DNA of 10,059 nt from Flavobacteriaceae bacterium (GTDB lineage Bacteria > Bacteroidota > Bacteroidia > Flavobacteriales > Flavobacteriaceae). The stretch spans positions 1,399 to 11,457 of the forward strand of contig DQCR01000005.1 in NCBI GenBank assembly GCA_003533785.1, written 5' to 3'. The position numbers and the translations under genes were made by a program. This document shows positions 1-7,706 of the stretch, one piece after another (positions within the stretch are counted from its first letter, which is position 1; each line of letters begins with the position of its first letter). The notes beneath the pieces are model-generated. The model was not told the origin of the DNA. It worked only from the letters and a program-made list of their open reading frames with translations, and ran no database searches.

Positions 1-983
1 CCATAGGTATCAGTTTTTTCTGCGCTTGCATTACCATAGGCTGTTACATGATGAACTGAAAAAGCACCATCAATGGTACCTGTTGAATCTTCGGTTCCAT
101 CAAATTCAAAAACATTATCAGTCCCCGTATTCATAATAACTACCGCGTTGTGAATCGTTCCTTTATAGGCCTGGTCTAAATCAATAGCGTCATCGCCATT
201 ATAATAAATGAAAAGGTTAGTAACATCTACTGAACCTCCAAAAATCTCAATTCCGTCATCTTGACTACCTACAATTTCTACGTTTTGAACTGTAGTTCCA
301 TTTCCTACACCACCAAGTGTCAAACCTTGTAATTCTTCACCAGCATTAAGTGTTTTACCTGAATGACGGATAGAAACATATTCAATGTTACCTGAATTTT
401 CTGTATCGTCAGAACCTCCATAATTAGTCCACTCATATCCAGTTGCAATACCTTCTATTTCCGCTTCACCAGTATCTGTTCCAGTACTAGCATTACCTAA
501 AACAACGATTGAACCCCACTTGCCCATGTCAGAGGGAACTCTGTTAGGACTAATTCCATTATCATCATATCCAATTTGGTCATCATTATCTGTAAAAATA
601 ATTGGATTATCTGCTGTACCCACCGCATTGATCATACCACCTTTGGCGATAACTAAGACTGTTGCATCTGCACCATCTTCGGTTTCAGCTTTTACGATAG
701 TTCCAGCTTCAACAGTTAATGTTGCGCCTCCGCGAACTACTATTTTCCCATCCATTAACCAGATTCTATCATTGGTCCATGTTGTGTCCTCTTCAATATA
801 AGTTACACCACCCGTACCTACAGTTTGAACTTCGGGCACTTCTGGTTGTGCTTCCACCTCAACTGTAACTGTCTCAACTACAGTTTCTGTAACAGTGACA
901 TATTCAATTACTGGGTCGTCTTCAGAACAAGCTACAAACAATGTAACTGCGAATAAAAAAGATAATAATTTAGTGTTTGACAT
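1..983 (-). CDS. Surface lipoprotein with beta-helix-like repeats, N-terminal part (3' end outside the window)
   Basis: Reading the minus strand from the ATG at 981-983 gives 327 codons without a stop, to the window edge. Residues 1-18 form a lipoprotein signal peptide (hydrophobic LLSFLFAVTLFVA) followed by Cys19. The mature end, C-S-E-D-D, fits the Bacteroidota lipoprotein export signal that sends lipoproteins to the cell surface. A low-complexity Val/Thr/Glu linker (about residues 25-45) follows. After that come Gly-rich strand-turn repeats of the kind GATLTVEAGTIVKAE, LTLGGVGNGTTVQNVEIVG and DDGIEIFGGSVDVTNLFIY, typical of right-handed parallel beta-helix proteins of Flavobacteriia, with Asp-rich turns that might bind calcium. 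The exact role is unknown; surface binding or adhesion is inference. It is divergent from the dGTPase gene. I am sure of the reading frame and the lipoprotein nature, less sure of the fold. Confidence 0.85.
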   Translation of the reverse strand, partial: MSNTKLLSFLFAVTLFVACSEDDPVIEYVTVTETVVETVTVEVEAQPEVPEVQTVGTGGVTYIEEDTTWTNDRIWLMDGKIVVRGGATLTVEAGTIVKAETEDGADATVLVIAKGGMINAVGTADNPIIFTDNDDQIGYDDNGISPNRVPSDMGKWGSIVVLGNASTGTDTGEAEIEGIATGYEWTNYGGSDDTENSGNIEYVSIRHSGKTLNAGEELQGLTLGGVGNGTTVQNVEIVGSQDDGIEIFGGSVDVTNLFIYYNGDDAIDLDQAYKGTIHNAVVIMNTGTDNVFEFDGTEDSTGTIDGAFSVHHVTAYGNASAEKTDTY

Positions 984-1012
984 TTTTAATATTTTAATTG
1001 TTAGATTCGTCA

Positions 1013-1020
1013 CAAATCTA
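1013..1020 (-). promoter_or_regulatory. Candidate -7 element for the surface lipoprotein gene
   Basis: The minus strand reads TAGATTTG, a full match to the Bacteroidota -7 consensus TAnnTTTG. It would give a leader of about 25 bases before the ATG at 983. No good TTG or TTTG is seen 19-21 bases upstream, so it is only a candidate. It competes with the element at 1093-1100. Confidence 0.35.
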
Positions 1021-1092
1021 TTGGGCTTTGTTCTATTTTATTTTAGCTAAAAGTTAATTAAACAGAAAAATCTCTTATTAAAACATTATCTG

Positions 1093-1100
1093 CAAAGTTA
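1093..1100 (-). promoter_or_regulatory. Second candidate -7 element for the surface lipoprotein gene
   Basis: The minus strand reads TAACTTTG, again a full match to TAnnTTTG. The nearest TTG upstream lies 25 bases away (complement of 1126-1128), a longer spacer than the usual 19-21. It would give a leader of roughly 100 bases. No matching element was found on the plus strand for the dGTPase gene, so how that gene is transcribed is unclear. Confidence 0.35.
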
Positions 1101-1127
1101 AATGCATAACATTAAATTAACATAGCA

Positions 1128-2447
1128 ATGAATTGGGAAGCACTACTTTCATTAAAACGCTTCGGCGACACCAACAAACGCTTGCGAATTGAACAAAACG
1201 ACCTCCGCTTGGGCTTTGAAGTCGATTACGATCGAATTGTATTTTCCAACGCGTTTCGAAGTTTGCAAGACAAAACCCAAGTCATTCCTTTTTCTAAAAC
1301 CGATTTTGTTCACACCCGTCTGACTCACAGCCTGGAAGTTTCAGTAGTAGGTAGAAGTTTGGGAAGAATGGCAGGACGCGCCATTTTGGAAAAACACCCT
1401 CATCTTCAGGCTTCTTTGGGTTATCAAGCCAATGATTTTGGTGCCATCACAGCTGCTGCTGCTTTATCCCACGACATTGGGAATCCCCCTTTTGGGCACA
1501 GTGGCGAAAAAGCAATAGGGCATTTTTTTAAAACAGGAACGGGAGCCGCATTCAAATCTAAAGTAACCGCGGAACAACATCAAGACCTTTGTGATTTTGA
1601 GGGCAACGCAAACGGACTCAAAATTTTAACTGAATCTCGACCGGGTACCCAAGGCGGACTTCGTTTGAGTTATGCTACCTTGGGCGCCTTTATCAAATAC
1701 CCCAAAGCCAGTTTACCCCTGAAACCGACTTCCCATGTTGCCGATAAAAAATACGGCTACTTCCAAGCACAAAAATCTTTTTTTAATGAAATGGCAGATG
1801 AATTATCACTGGTAGAAAAAGGGAAAGTCCATAGACACCCCTTGACCTATTTGGTAGAGGCGGCAGATGATATTTGTTATACCATTATCGATTTTGAAGA
1901 TGGAATTAATTTGGGATGGATTTCAGAGGACTACGCGCTGGAGTATCTCATCAATTTGGTTCGGGATCATATCGATTCTAAAAAGTACGCCCAACTGGCC
2001 TTTAAACCCCAACGCTTGAGTTACCTCAGAGCATTGGCTATAAATAGTTTGATTCAGGATGCAGTTAAAATTTTTATAGATAATGAAGCCGCTATCCTAA
2101 AAGGGACGTTTGACGTGAGCCTGTTGGATAAAAGCAAATACAAAGCCCAAATCGAAGACATTATTAGTTTGAGTGTTAAAAATATTTATCAATCCAAAGA
2201 GGTGGTTCAAAAAGAGGTGGTTGGTCATCGCGCAATTTCAGTTTTATTACAGCACTATTGCCATGCAGCAGTTCGCAGTTTTGAAGGAAAAGCCAATACA
2301 CACGATAAACTCATTCTATCCTTAGTTCCAGAAGGCACTCCAATGGCTGGAGTCACCCTCTATGAAACCCTGCTCAACGCCAGTTGTTTTGTTGCCAGTT
2401 TATCCGATGGCAAGGCCTTGCGTATGGCGCAAGATATTGGGGGCTAG
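1128..2447 (+). CDS. dgt: dGTPase / deoxynucleoside triphosphate triphosphohydrolase (HD domain)
   Basis: This 439-residue cytoplasmic enzyme belongs to the Dgt family, which removes the whole triphosphate from dGTP (or other dNTPs) and so tunes dNTP pools. The metal-binding HD residues are visible: His67 in RLTHSLEVSVVGRS, His115-Asp116 in ALSHDIGNPPFGHSGE, and Asp247 or Asp248 in LVEAADDICYTIIDFEDG. The family motif DFEGNANGLKIL (156-167) is present, as is the N-terminal YDRIVFSNAFRSLQDKTQV segment. Length is normal for the family. The ATG at 1128 is preceded by an AT-rich leader without a Shine-Dalgarno sequence, usual in this phylum. The family is certain; true substrate preference (dGTP or mixed dNTP, possibly allosterically activated) cannot be read from the sequence. 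The gene symbol follows the family name. Confidence 0.95.
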   Translation: MNWEALLSLKRFGDTNKRLRIEQNDLRLGFEVDYDRIVFSNAFRSLQDKTQVIPFSKTDFVHTRLTHSLEVSVVGRSLGRMAGRAILEKHPHLQASLGYQANDFGAITAAAALSHDIGNPPFGHSGEKAIGHFFKTGTGAAFKSKVTAEQHQDLCDFEGNANGLKILTESRPGTQGGLRLSYATLGAFIKYPKASLPLKPTSHVADKKYGYFQAQKSFFNEMADELSLVEKGKVHRHPLTYLVEAADDICYTIIDFEDGINLGWISEDYALEYLINLVRDHIDSKKYAQLAFKPQRLSYLRALAINSLIQDAVKIFIDNEAAILKGTFDVSLLDKSKYKAQIEDIISLSVKNIYQSKEVVQKEVVGHRAISVLLQHYCHAAVRSFEGKANTHDKLILSLVPEGTPMAGVTLYETLLNASCFVASLSDGKALRMAQDIGG

Positions 2448-2450
2448 TCC

Positions 2451-2484
2451 TGTTTACCTCTTAACTTAGAACTCATTACCTTTG
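2451..2484 (+). promoter_or_regulatory. Promoter of the metallophosphoesterase gene
   Basis: TACCTTTG at 2477-2484 matches the Bacteroidota -7 consensus exactly. The upstream TGTTTAC (2451-2457) is a partial -33 element with a spacer of about 19-20 bases. Transcription would start near 2490, which favours the ATG at 2499 over the TTG at 2493 as translation start. Confidence 0.5.
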
Positions 2485-2498
2485 GCAAAAATTTGAAC

Positions 2499-3725
2499 AT
2501 GCGCTGGATCATTACTTTATTATTCTTAGCCGTTTTTCAATGGTACAGTTACCAAGCTGTCAAGACGATCGTTTCCAACCGCTGGATCCTTTTTGTTTAT
2601 TTTCTCCTCGTGGTACTCATCATAGGAAATTTGTTATTCCACACTTTGGTATTGGAACGTACCACGGCTACAGAACCTAGGTTAATGTACGCCATCGGCT
2701 TCTTTATCACCCTGTTTGCATTTCAGGCTGTGGTTACCTTAGTCCTTTTGGGGGAAGATATTTTGAGGCTGCCCCAAGGTGCTTATGCCTATTTTACCAA
2801 AATGCCAGGGCAAACTCAGTTTTTACCCGAGCGTAGAAAGCTCATTTCCCAACTCGCTGTCGGACTGGCGGCCATCCCTTTTGCTTCGCTTTTGTACGGC
2901 ATGTATCGCGGGAAGTACAATTACAAAGTCCTGTCTTATACGTTAGAATACGACGACCTTCCAGAGGCTTTTGAAGGATTTAAAATTGCTCAAATTTCAG
3001 ATATTCACAGCGGCAGCTTTGACAATGCAGAAAAAGTACAACACGGGGTAGATTTGGTCAATGCCCAACAGGCAGATGTGGTTTTATTTACAGGAGATTT
3101 GGTCAACAACAGAGCCGATGAGATTCATCCTTGGATCAAAACCTTCCAACAGATTAAGGCAAAACAAGGGGTATTTTCCGTTTTGGGGAATCACGATTAC
3201 GGGGACTACATGCGATGGGAAACTGCAGAGGCCAAAAAAGAAAACCTGCAGTCTCTTTTTAAAGCGCAAAAAGAAATGGGTTGGGATCTGTTACTCAATG
3301 AATCGCGGTTTATCGAAAAAGAAGGACAGCGATTGGCGCTAGTTGGAGTAGAAAATTGGGGTTCAGGATTCAAACAAGAAGGCGATTTAGGAAAGGCATT
3401 GGAACAGGTGAACGCAGACGATTTTAAAATCCTACTTTCCCATGATCCCTCTCATTGGGAGGCACAGGTGTTGCCTCATCCATTTAAAATCCATCTGACC
3501 CTAAGTGGACATACGCATGGAATGCAATTTGGAATTGAAATTCCAGGATGGATCAAATGGAGTCCTGTAAAATGGAGATATAAACAGTGGGCAGGAATTT
3601 ATGAAAGTGCTTCACAGCGTTTGAATGTCAATAGAGGCTTTGGCTATTTAGCGTATCCGGGTCGTGTAGGGATGTGGCCCGAGATTAGTGTCATTACTTT
3701 AAAAAAGACAAAAAGGAATGTTTAA
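2499..3725 (+). CDS. Membrane-anchored metallophosphoesterase (calcineurin-like)
   Basis: This protein has 408 residues from the ATG at 2499; the frame can be extended to a TTG at 2493, but a promoter element ends only 8 bases before that. The N-terminal third is hydrophobic, with about four membrane segments (roughly residues 3-20, 29-50, 65-86 and 115-135). The calcineurin-like phosphoesterase domain follows, with its full metal-binding set: ISDIHSG (Asp168, His170), FTGDLVNN (Asp200), VLGNHDYG (Asn231, His232), LLSHDP (His315) and LSGHTHG (His338, His340). This arrangement resembles the YkuE/YaeI group (COG1408), whose members act at the envelope on phosphodiesters, but the substrate here is unknown. 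Which side of the membrane the catalytic domain faces was not determined. The gene lies 51 bases after the dGTPase gene and 34 bases before the thioredoxin-like gene, with separate promoter elements for each. Confidence 0.92.
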   Translation: MRWIITLLFLAVFQWYSYQAVKTIVSNRWILFVYFLLVVLIIGNLLFHTLVLERTTATEPRLMYAIGFFITLFAFQAVVTLVLLGEDILRLPQGAYAYFTKMPGQTQFLPERRKLISQLAVGLAAIPFASLLYGMYRGKYNYKVLSYTLEYDDLPEAFEGFKIAQISDIHSGSFDNAEKVQHGVDLVNAQQADVVLFTGDLVNNRADEIHPWIKTFQQIKAKQGVFSVLGNHDYGDYMRWETAEAKKENLQSLFKAQKEMGWDLLLNESRFIEKEGQRLALVGVENWGSGFKQEGDLGKALEQVNADDFKILLSHDPSHWEAQVLPHPFKIHLTLSGHTHGMQFGIEIPGWIKWSPVKWRYKQWAGIYESASQRLNVNRGFGYLAYPGRVGMWPEISVITLKKTKRNV

Positions 3726-3737
3726 TCAAATTTCTTT

Positions 3738-3745
3738 TACATTTG
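3738..3745 (+). promoter_or_regulatory. Candidate -7 element for the thioredoxin-like gene
   Basis: TACATTTG matches TAnnTTTG exactly and lies between the metallophosphoesterase stop (3725) and the next start codon (3760). The expected start of transcription is near 3751. The -33 region is poor (no TTTG about 19 bases upstream), so read-through from the upstream gene is also likely. Confidence 0.4.
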
Positions 3746-3759
3746 TTGTATAATTCGAA

Positions 3760-4065
3760 ATGACGATGTCAAAATTTGGTGAATTATTAGACGAAAAGAT
3801 TCCAATTCTACTGGCTTTTTTCAGGAGTCAAGAAGCTGCTACGCAAGAGATGAATCCCGTACTGAAGGATGTTGCCGCTGCACTTGGAGATAAAGGAAAG
3901 GTAATCAAAATAGACGTTGACAAAAACCAACAACTTTCCGAAGCCCTTCGGGTAAAAGTGCTTCCTACCTTGATGATCTACAAATTTAGTGAAATGGTAT
4001 GGCGCCAAAGCGGTGAGCAAGATGCCAATACTCTAATTAGCCTGCTACAAGATCACGTAGATTAA
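3760..4065 (+). CDS. Thioredoxin-fold protein without the CxxC active site
   Basis: This 101-residue cytoplasmic protein (no signal peptide) has the thioredoxin pattern: a beta strand ILLAFF, then the active-site position, then MNPVLKDVAAAL, VIKIDVDKN, and the cis-proline loop VLPTLMIYK (Pro69). Lined up with the classical segment FWAEWCGPCKMIAPVL, the four CGPC positions are Glu25-Ala26-Ala27-Thr28. The protein contains no cysteine at all, so it cannot do dithiol exchange. From memory, similar CxxC-less proteins are shared among Flavobacteriaceae, which suggests a retained binding or chaperone-like role rather than decay; this is not verified. An alternative start is the ATG at 3766 (MSKFGELL). 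The stop codon is one base from the stop of the convergent DUF2723 gene. The fold call is strong; the function is unknown. Confidence 0.85.
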   Translation: MTMSKFGELLDEKIPILLAFFRSQEAATQEMNPVLKDVAAALGDKGKVIKIDVDKNQQLSEALRVKVLPTLMIYKFSEMVWRQSGEQDANTLISLLQDHVD

Positions 4066-4066
4066 A

Positions 4067-7000
4067 CTATTCATTTGACGGGACACTATCTAATTCCGAA
4101 TTGAATCGGAGTACATTTTCATTGTATTGCTCCTCTAAAGATTTGAAAAAACTCGTATCGTCGTAAGAATTGATGATTTGTAAGAAATAATTGTACGAAG
4201 TCCATTCTTGTTTGATTCGATCTTGTAATTGCAGCTGATTGGACGGAGAAAACTGTGCAAACAGTTCCATGCGTTTGCTGTATTGATCGGCAATTTTTAT
4301 GCTCAGATTTTGAGCTAATTCAATTTCGTCAATTAGGTAAAAGCCTTCGGCAACATCTACAAGGCTAGTATAAAACTCGTAGTCCCCATAGAGAAATTTA
4401 AAGGGAAGTGTAGCGCCTAGAAATTGATTTAACATAGGAGCCAAATTTGATTTTTCTTCGTGTTTTAAATCCGCTTCTACAAGGGTTCTATAGCGTTCGA
4501 TTTCAGTAATAATTTCTTCACCTAATCCGTATTGTGTATTCGCATCTAGCGAAGTGAAATACTCCAATCGGTCTGCGTATTTGTAGGCTATCTTTTGGGA
4601 CAAATCTCGGGCTTTTTCAATCGCGTCTATTCGATAATACCCATCAACAAAAGGAACTAGCAGGCTGTAGTAGCCAAAGTAGTCCAGAGGCATTTTTTCT
4701 ATGGCTAAATCCAGTATGGTTTTCGCTTTGTCGTATTTTTCTTCATTGATCAGTTGTTCCGCCAGACGCGCCATATTACTGCGAAAGGAGATGCTGTTTT
4801 TTCGGGTTTCGGGATCGTGGTAGATGTCTTCCCGTTCTGAATTTCCCCAGTCCCACTGCAGGACGATATCGTACATCAAATCACTGTCAATTCGTCCCAT
4901 GAGGTAGGGATTTTCCTTGCCTAAATCAGTTTCAATAGGGACTAATTTATAAACCAAGCCTTCCAGTTGAAGGTATTTTTTCATCCAGATGTATTCCGCT
5001 TCGTCATAGCTCCCACCAGTAAAGTAGATGGGTCGTTCCCAATCGTTGTTTGCCAAAATATCCAGCATCATCATCTGGTTTTTGAGCAAGGCGGTTTCAG
5101 GTAAATCAATATCGATGTAGGGAAGGATTTTATCGGCATCTTCAGGTTTGACAACACCGCTTTTTAAAACATTTTCTTTGTTCACAGGAACGCGGATCTT
5201 CCGAGTTGGATAGAACACCCCCTCTTGTTGACTTTTGGGCAACTGGTCAGGATCACGACCTGTTTTTTCTAAGTAATCTTTAATTTTAGTTCGGGGATGA
5301 TCGCTTGCGATCCAGTTTATCAAGTCTTTGATGTCCCATCGTACCGAATCCAAAACGGGTTGATAGCGGACTACATCCCGAACCCCATAGGCGTAAAGGT
5401 CGTGGGTCATTTGAGAAGGGATCGGTTCGCTTTCGTAAGTTTTTCTTTTCATCTGATCGATATACCAATCGGTTCCCAAGAGGCTGGAGTTAATCGTCCT
5501 TACATCGGTTCTGTATCCCTCAATATCTTGAGCATACCAAAGTGCAAAAGTATCGTTGTCGCCAATGGTAAAAATCATTGCTCCTTTGTCTTTTTGAATG
5601 GACTGAAGGTAAGCACGGGAAAGAGACTGTGCGGTGTATCGATTGGAGCGGTCGTGATCGTCCCAATTTTGAGAAGCCATCAGGAGGGGTACAGCTACCA
5701 AGCACAAAAGAACCACCAAAGGCGAAGCAATGCGAGGCGAAAGATACCGCTGGACACTTTGAATGAGACTCATACATCCTAGACCAATCCAAATGGTAAA
5801 TACATAAAAAGAACCAACCAAAGCATAATCACGTTCACGCGGTTCGAAAGGGCGTTCATTCAGATAAACTTTGAGTGCAATTCCTGTAAAAAGGAAGAAA
5901 AGCATTAGCACCCAAAATCGCTTAGGGTCTTGTGTGTAAATAAAATACAACCCAATTAGTCCCAAAAGGAAGGGGAGAAAGAAATAAGTATTTCGTGCTT
6001 TATTATTGAGGGCGTCATCATTTAAATCCCCTTGATTCCCCAGTCGGAGTTCGTCGATAAAAGGAATCCCACTGATCCAGTTCCCGTCTAAAATAGTATA
6101 GGTTCCTTGTTGGTCGTTTTGCCGTCCCGTAAAGTTCCACATGAAATACCTCAAATACATATAGCCCAGTTGGTATTCGATAAAGAATTTTAGATTGGAA
6201 AAAAAGGAGGGTTTTTCGATGTCCAAATAGGGACTAAAGGTTTTTAAAAACTCGTTGTATTGATTTCCATCTACAGCACCCTCGGCTACCTCTTCACGGA
6301 ATTGATCGATTCTACTTTTCAATTGGGGATTGGAGCGATAGGAGGGTTTGATAGAAAATTCCAGCGGTTCCGTAAAATTCATATAATTTCCTGCGTGTTC
6401 ACTGCTCCAAAGACGCGGGAGAAGTCCATTGTGGGCGCTGTTGGAATTAAAACGAGCATCTTCCCAAAAGTTTACAATTTTATATTTTCCTGTGGTGTAG
6501 TCCCTTTCGTATTTTGGTTTGTCATCGATGTAAGGCTCATCAGGATCTTGTCCTGCATAGGCATCAGAAAACATGGGCCCGTAAAACAGCTTGGTCTCGG
6601 GGTATTGTTCCAAGTTGTAATAGGCTAAAAGTAAACGCGCATCGGAAGGGGAGTTTTCGTTGATTACCGTATTGGCATTTGCCCGAATAGGAATCATAAT
6701 CCAAGAAGAAAACCCTACTAAAACAAAAAGTACTGTGAGTATACCGGTGTTGAGATTTACTAGGTTTTTCTTTCGTGTATATTTTAAACTGTAGTAAAAT
6801 ACGGCAATGATAGCAAGAGCAGCGAAGAGCGTTCCGCTGTTAAAGGGTAGGCCTAAGGTATTGACAAAAAAGACTTCTGCTTTGCCAAAAAACGCTAGGG
6901 TAGAGGGGAGTAACAATTTAAAGATCACCAATAGAATCGCTGTGGCAATGAGGTTGGCATAAAGGAATCCTTTAACGGTTACCTTTTTGTAATTTTTAAA

Positions 7001-7636
7001 ATAATAAATCATTCCAAGCGCAGGAATGGTCAACAAGCCCATAAAGTGAACTCCAAAGGAAAGCCCAATTACAAAAGCGATCATCAGCAACCAGCGATCC
7101 CCCCTGGGGGTATTCATTTCTTGTTCCCAACGCAAGCCCATCCAAAACAGTGCGGCTAAAATCAGGGTAGCCATAGCATATACTTCTGTTTCTACAGCGT
7201 TGAACCAAAAGCTGTCAGAAAAACAAAGTGCCAAGGCTCCTACAGCGGCACTTCCAAAAAACCCAATACGATCTGTAAGTGTATCTAAGGATTTAAAACT
7301 GGGGAGCTTTTGGAGTAAAAGGGTGAGCGTCCAAAAGAGAAAGAGTATGGCAAAGGCACTGGAAAATACAGACATGGAATTGACCATCAAGGCAACTTTT
7401 TCTGGGCTGGAGGCAAAAAGTGCGAAGAAGGCTCCCATCATTTGAAAAAAGGGAGCTCCAGGAGGGTGACCAATTTGAAGTTTGGCTGAAGTAGCAATGT
7501 ATTCCCCCGCATCCCAAAAACTAGCAGTAGGTTCTACCGTACTCCCAAAAGTGAAAAGGGCTACGGCAAAAACAGTCCATCCAACACTCAGATTCCAAAT
7601 TCTATAGGTTTTTTCGCTCATGTTTTGTGATTCCAT
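4067..7636 (-). CDS. DUF2723 / TMEM260-like multi-pass membrane protein, putative glycosyltransferase
   Basis: This inner-membrane protein has 1189 residues. The first 315 or so carry about nine to ten membrane helices. The family signature SFWDAGEYIATSAKLQIGHP (39-58, running on into PPG) holds the acidic residues Asp42 and Glu45 expected of a GT-C type enzyme; VETEVYA (148-154) is also typical. A long soluble segment (about 320-550), four more helices (about 551-654) with the conserved loop YLNERPFEPRERDYA (591-605), and GDNDTFALWYAQ (692-703) follow. The C-terminal 230 residues are helical, TPR-like, and contain a repeated unit. Human TMEM260 of this family is an O-mannosyltransferase; a part in envelope protein O-glycosylation is inference here. 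The start at 7636 could instead be the ATG at 7621 (MSEKTYRIWN). It lies 70 bases downstream of the asparaginase-like gene and may be cotranscribed with it. Confidence 0.88.
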   Translation of the reverse strand: MESQNMSEKTYRIWNLSVGWTVFAVALFTFGSTVEPTASFWDAGEYIATSAKLQIGHPPGAPFFQMMGAFFALFASSPEKVALMVNSMSVFSSAFAILFLFWTLTLLLQKLPSFKSLDTLTDRIGFFGSAAVGALALCFSDSFWFNAVETEVYAMATLILAALFWMGLRWEQEMNTPRGDRWLLMIAFVIGLSFGVHFMGLLTIPALGMIYYFKNYKKVTVKGFLYANLIATAILLVIFKLLLPSTLAFFGKAEVFFVNTLGLPFNSGTLFAALAIIAVFYYSLKYTRKKNLVNLNTGILTVLFVLVGFSSWIMIPIRANANTVINENSPSDARLLLAYYNLEQYPETKLFYGPMFSDAYAGQDPDEPYIDDKPKYERDYTTGKYKIVNFWEDARFNSNSAHNGLLPRLWSSEHAGNYMNFTEPLEFSIKPSYRSNPQLKSRIDQFREEVAEGAVDGNQYNEFLKTFSPYLDIEKPSFFSNLKFFIEYQLGYMYLRYFMWNFTGRQNDQQGTYTILDGNWISGIPFIDELRLGNQGDLNDDALNNKARNTYFFLPFLLGLIGLYFIYTQDPKRFWVLMLFFLFTGIALKVYLNERPFEPRERDYALVGSFYVFTIWIGLGCMSLIQSVQRYLSPRIASPLVVLLCLVAVPLLMASQNWDDHDRSNRYTAQSLSRAYLQSIQKDKGAMIFTIGDNDTFALWYAQDIEGYRTDVRTINSSLLGTDWYIDQMKRKTYESEPIPSQMTHDLYAYGVRDVVRYQPVLDSVRWDIKDLINWIASDHPRTKIKDYLEKTGRDPDQLPKSQQEGVFYPTRKIRVPVNKENVLKSGVVKPEDADKILPYIDIDLPETALLKNQMMMLDILANNDWERPIYFTGGSYDEAEYIWMKKYLQLEGLVYKLVPIETDLGKENPYLMGRIDSDLMYDIVLQWDWGNSEREDIYHDPETRKNSISFRSNMARLAEQLINEEKYDKAKTILDLAIEKMPLDYFGYYSLLVPFVDGYYRIDAIEKARDLSQKIAYKYADRLEYFTSLDANTQYGLGEEIITEIERYRTLVEADLKHEEKSNLAPMLNQFLGATLPFKFLYGDYEFYTSLVDVAEGFYLIDEIELAQNLSIKIADQYSKRMELFAQFSPSNQLQLQDRIKQEWTSYNYFLQIINSYDDTSFFKSLEEQYNENVLRFNSELDSVPSNE
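4178..4672 (-). repeat. Tandem helical repeat in the C-terminal part of the DUF2723 protein
   Basis: Residues about 989-1054 and 1089-1153 are two diverged copies of one unit about 100 residues apart. The clearest matching parts are GYYRIDAIEKARDLSQKIA (from Gly999) and GFYLIDEIELAQNLSIKIA (from Gly1098), each followed by a Tyr-x3-Arg-hydrophobic-Glu-x-Phe helix. This is a protein-level repeat; the DNA is not similar enough to look recent. Confidence 0.7.
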
Positions 7637-7645
7637 TTCCAGTGA

Positions 7646-7653
7646 CGAATGTA
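7646..7653 (-). promoter_or_regulatory. Weak candidate -7 element for the DUF2723 gene
   Basis: The minus strand reads TACATTCG, one mismatch from TAnnTTTG, and no convincing -33 element is seen. If used, transcription would begin near 7640, leaving almost no leader for the ATG at 7636 and favouring the ATG at 7621. Confidence 0.2.
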
Positions 7654-7680
7654 ATGAAAATTGAGAAAGAGAAAATCCTT

Positions 7681-7704
7681 AAAAAGGAGTTTAACGCCCT
7701 TTTT
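7681..7704 (-). terminator. Weak candidate terminator after the asparaginase-like gene
   Basis: On the minus strand, just after the TGA at 7707-7709, a seven-pair stem AAAAAGG/CCTTTTT with a ten-base loop ends in five Ts. Only two pairs are G-C, so it is weak and transcription may continue into the DUF2723 gene. Confidence 0.25.
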
Positions 7705-7706
7705 AT

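Noticed and set aside
520..801. Open frame of 93 codons on the plus strand
   Set aside because: It lies antisense within the lipoprotein gene, whose minus-strand translation has a clear signal peptide and repeat pattern.
5297..5782. Open frame of 161 codons on the plus strand
   Set aside because: It is a shadow of the DUF2723 gene on the other strand, with no recognisable motif.
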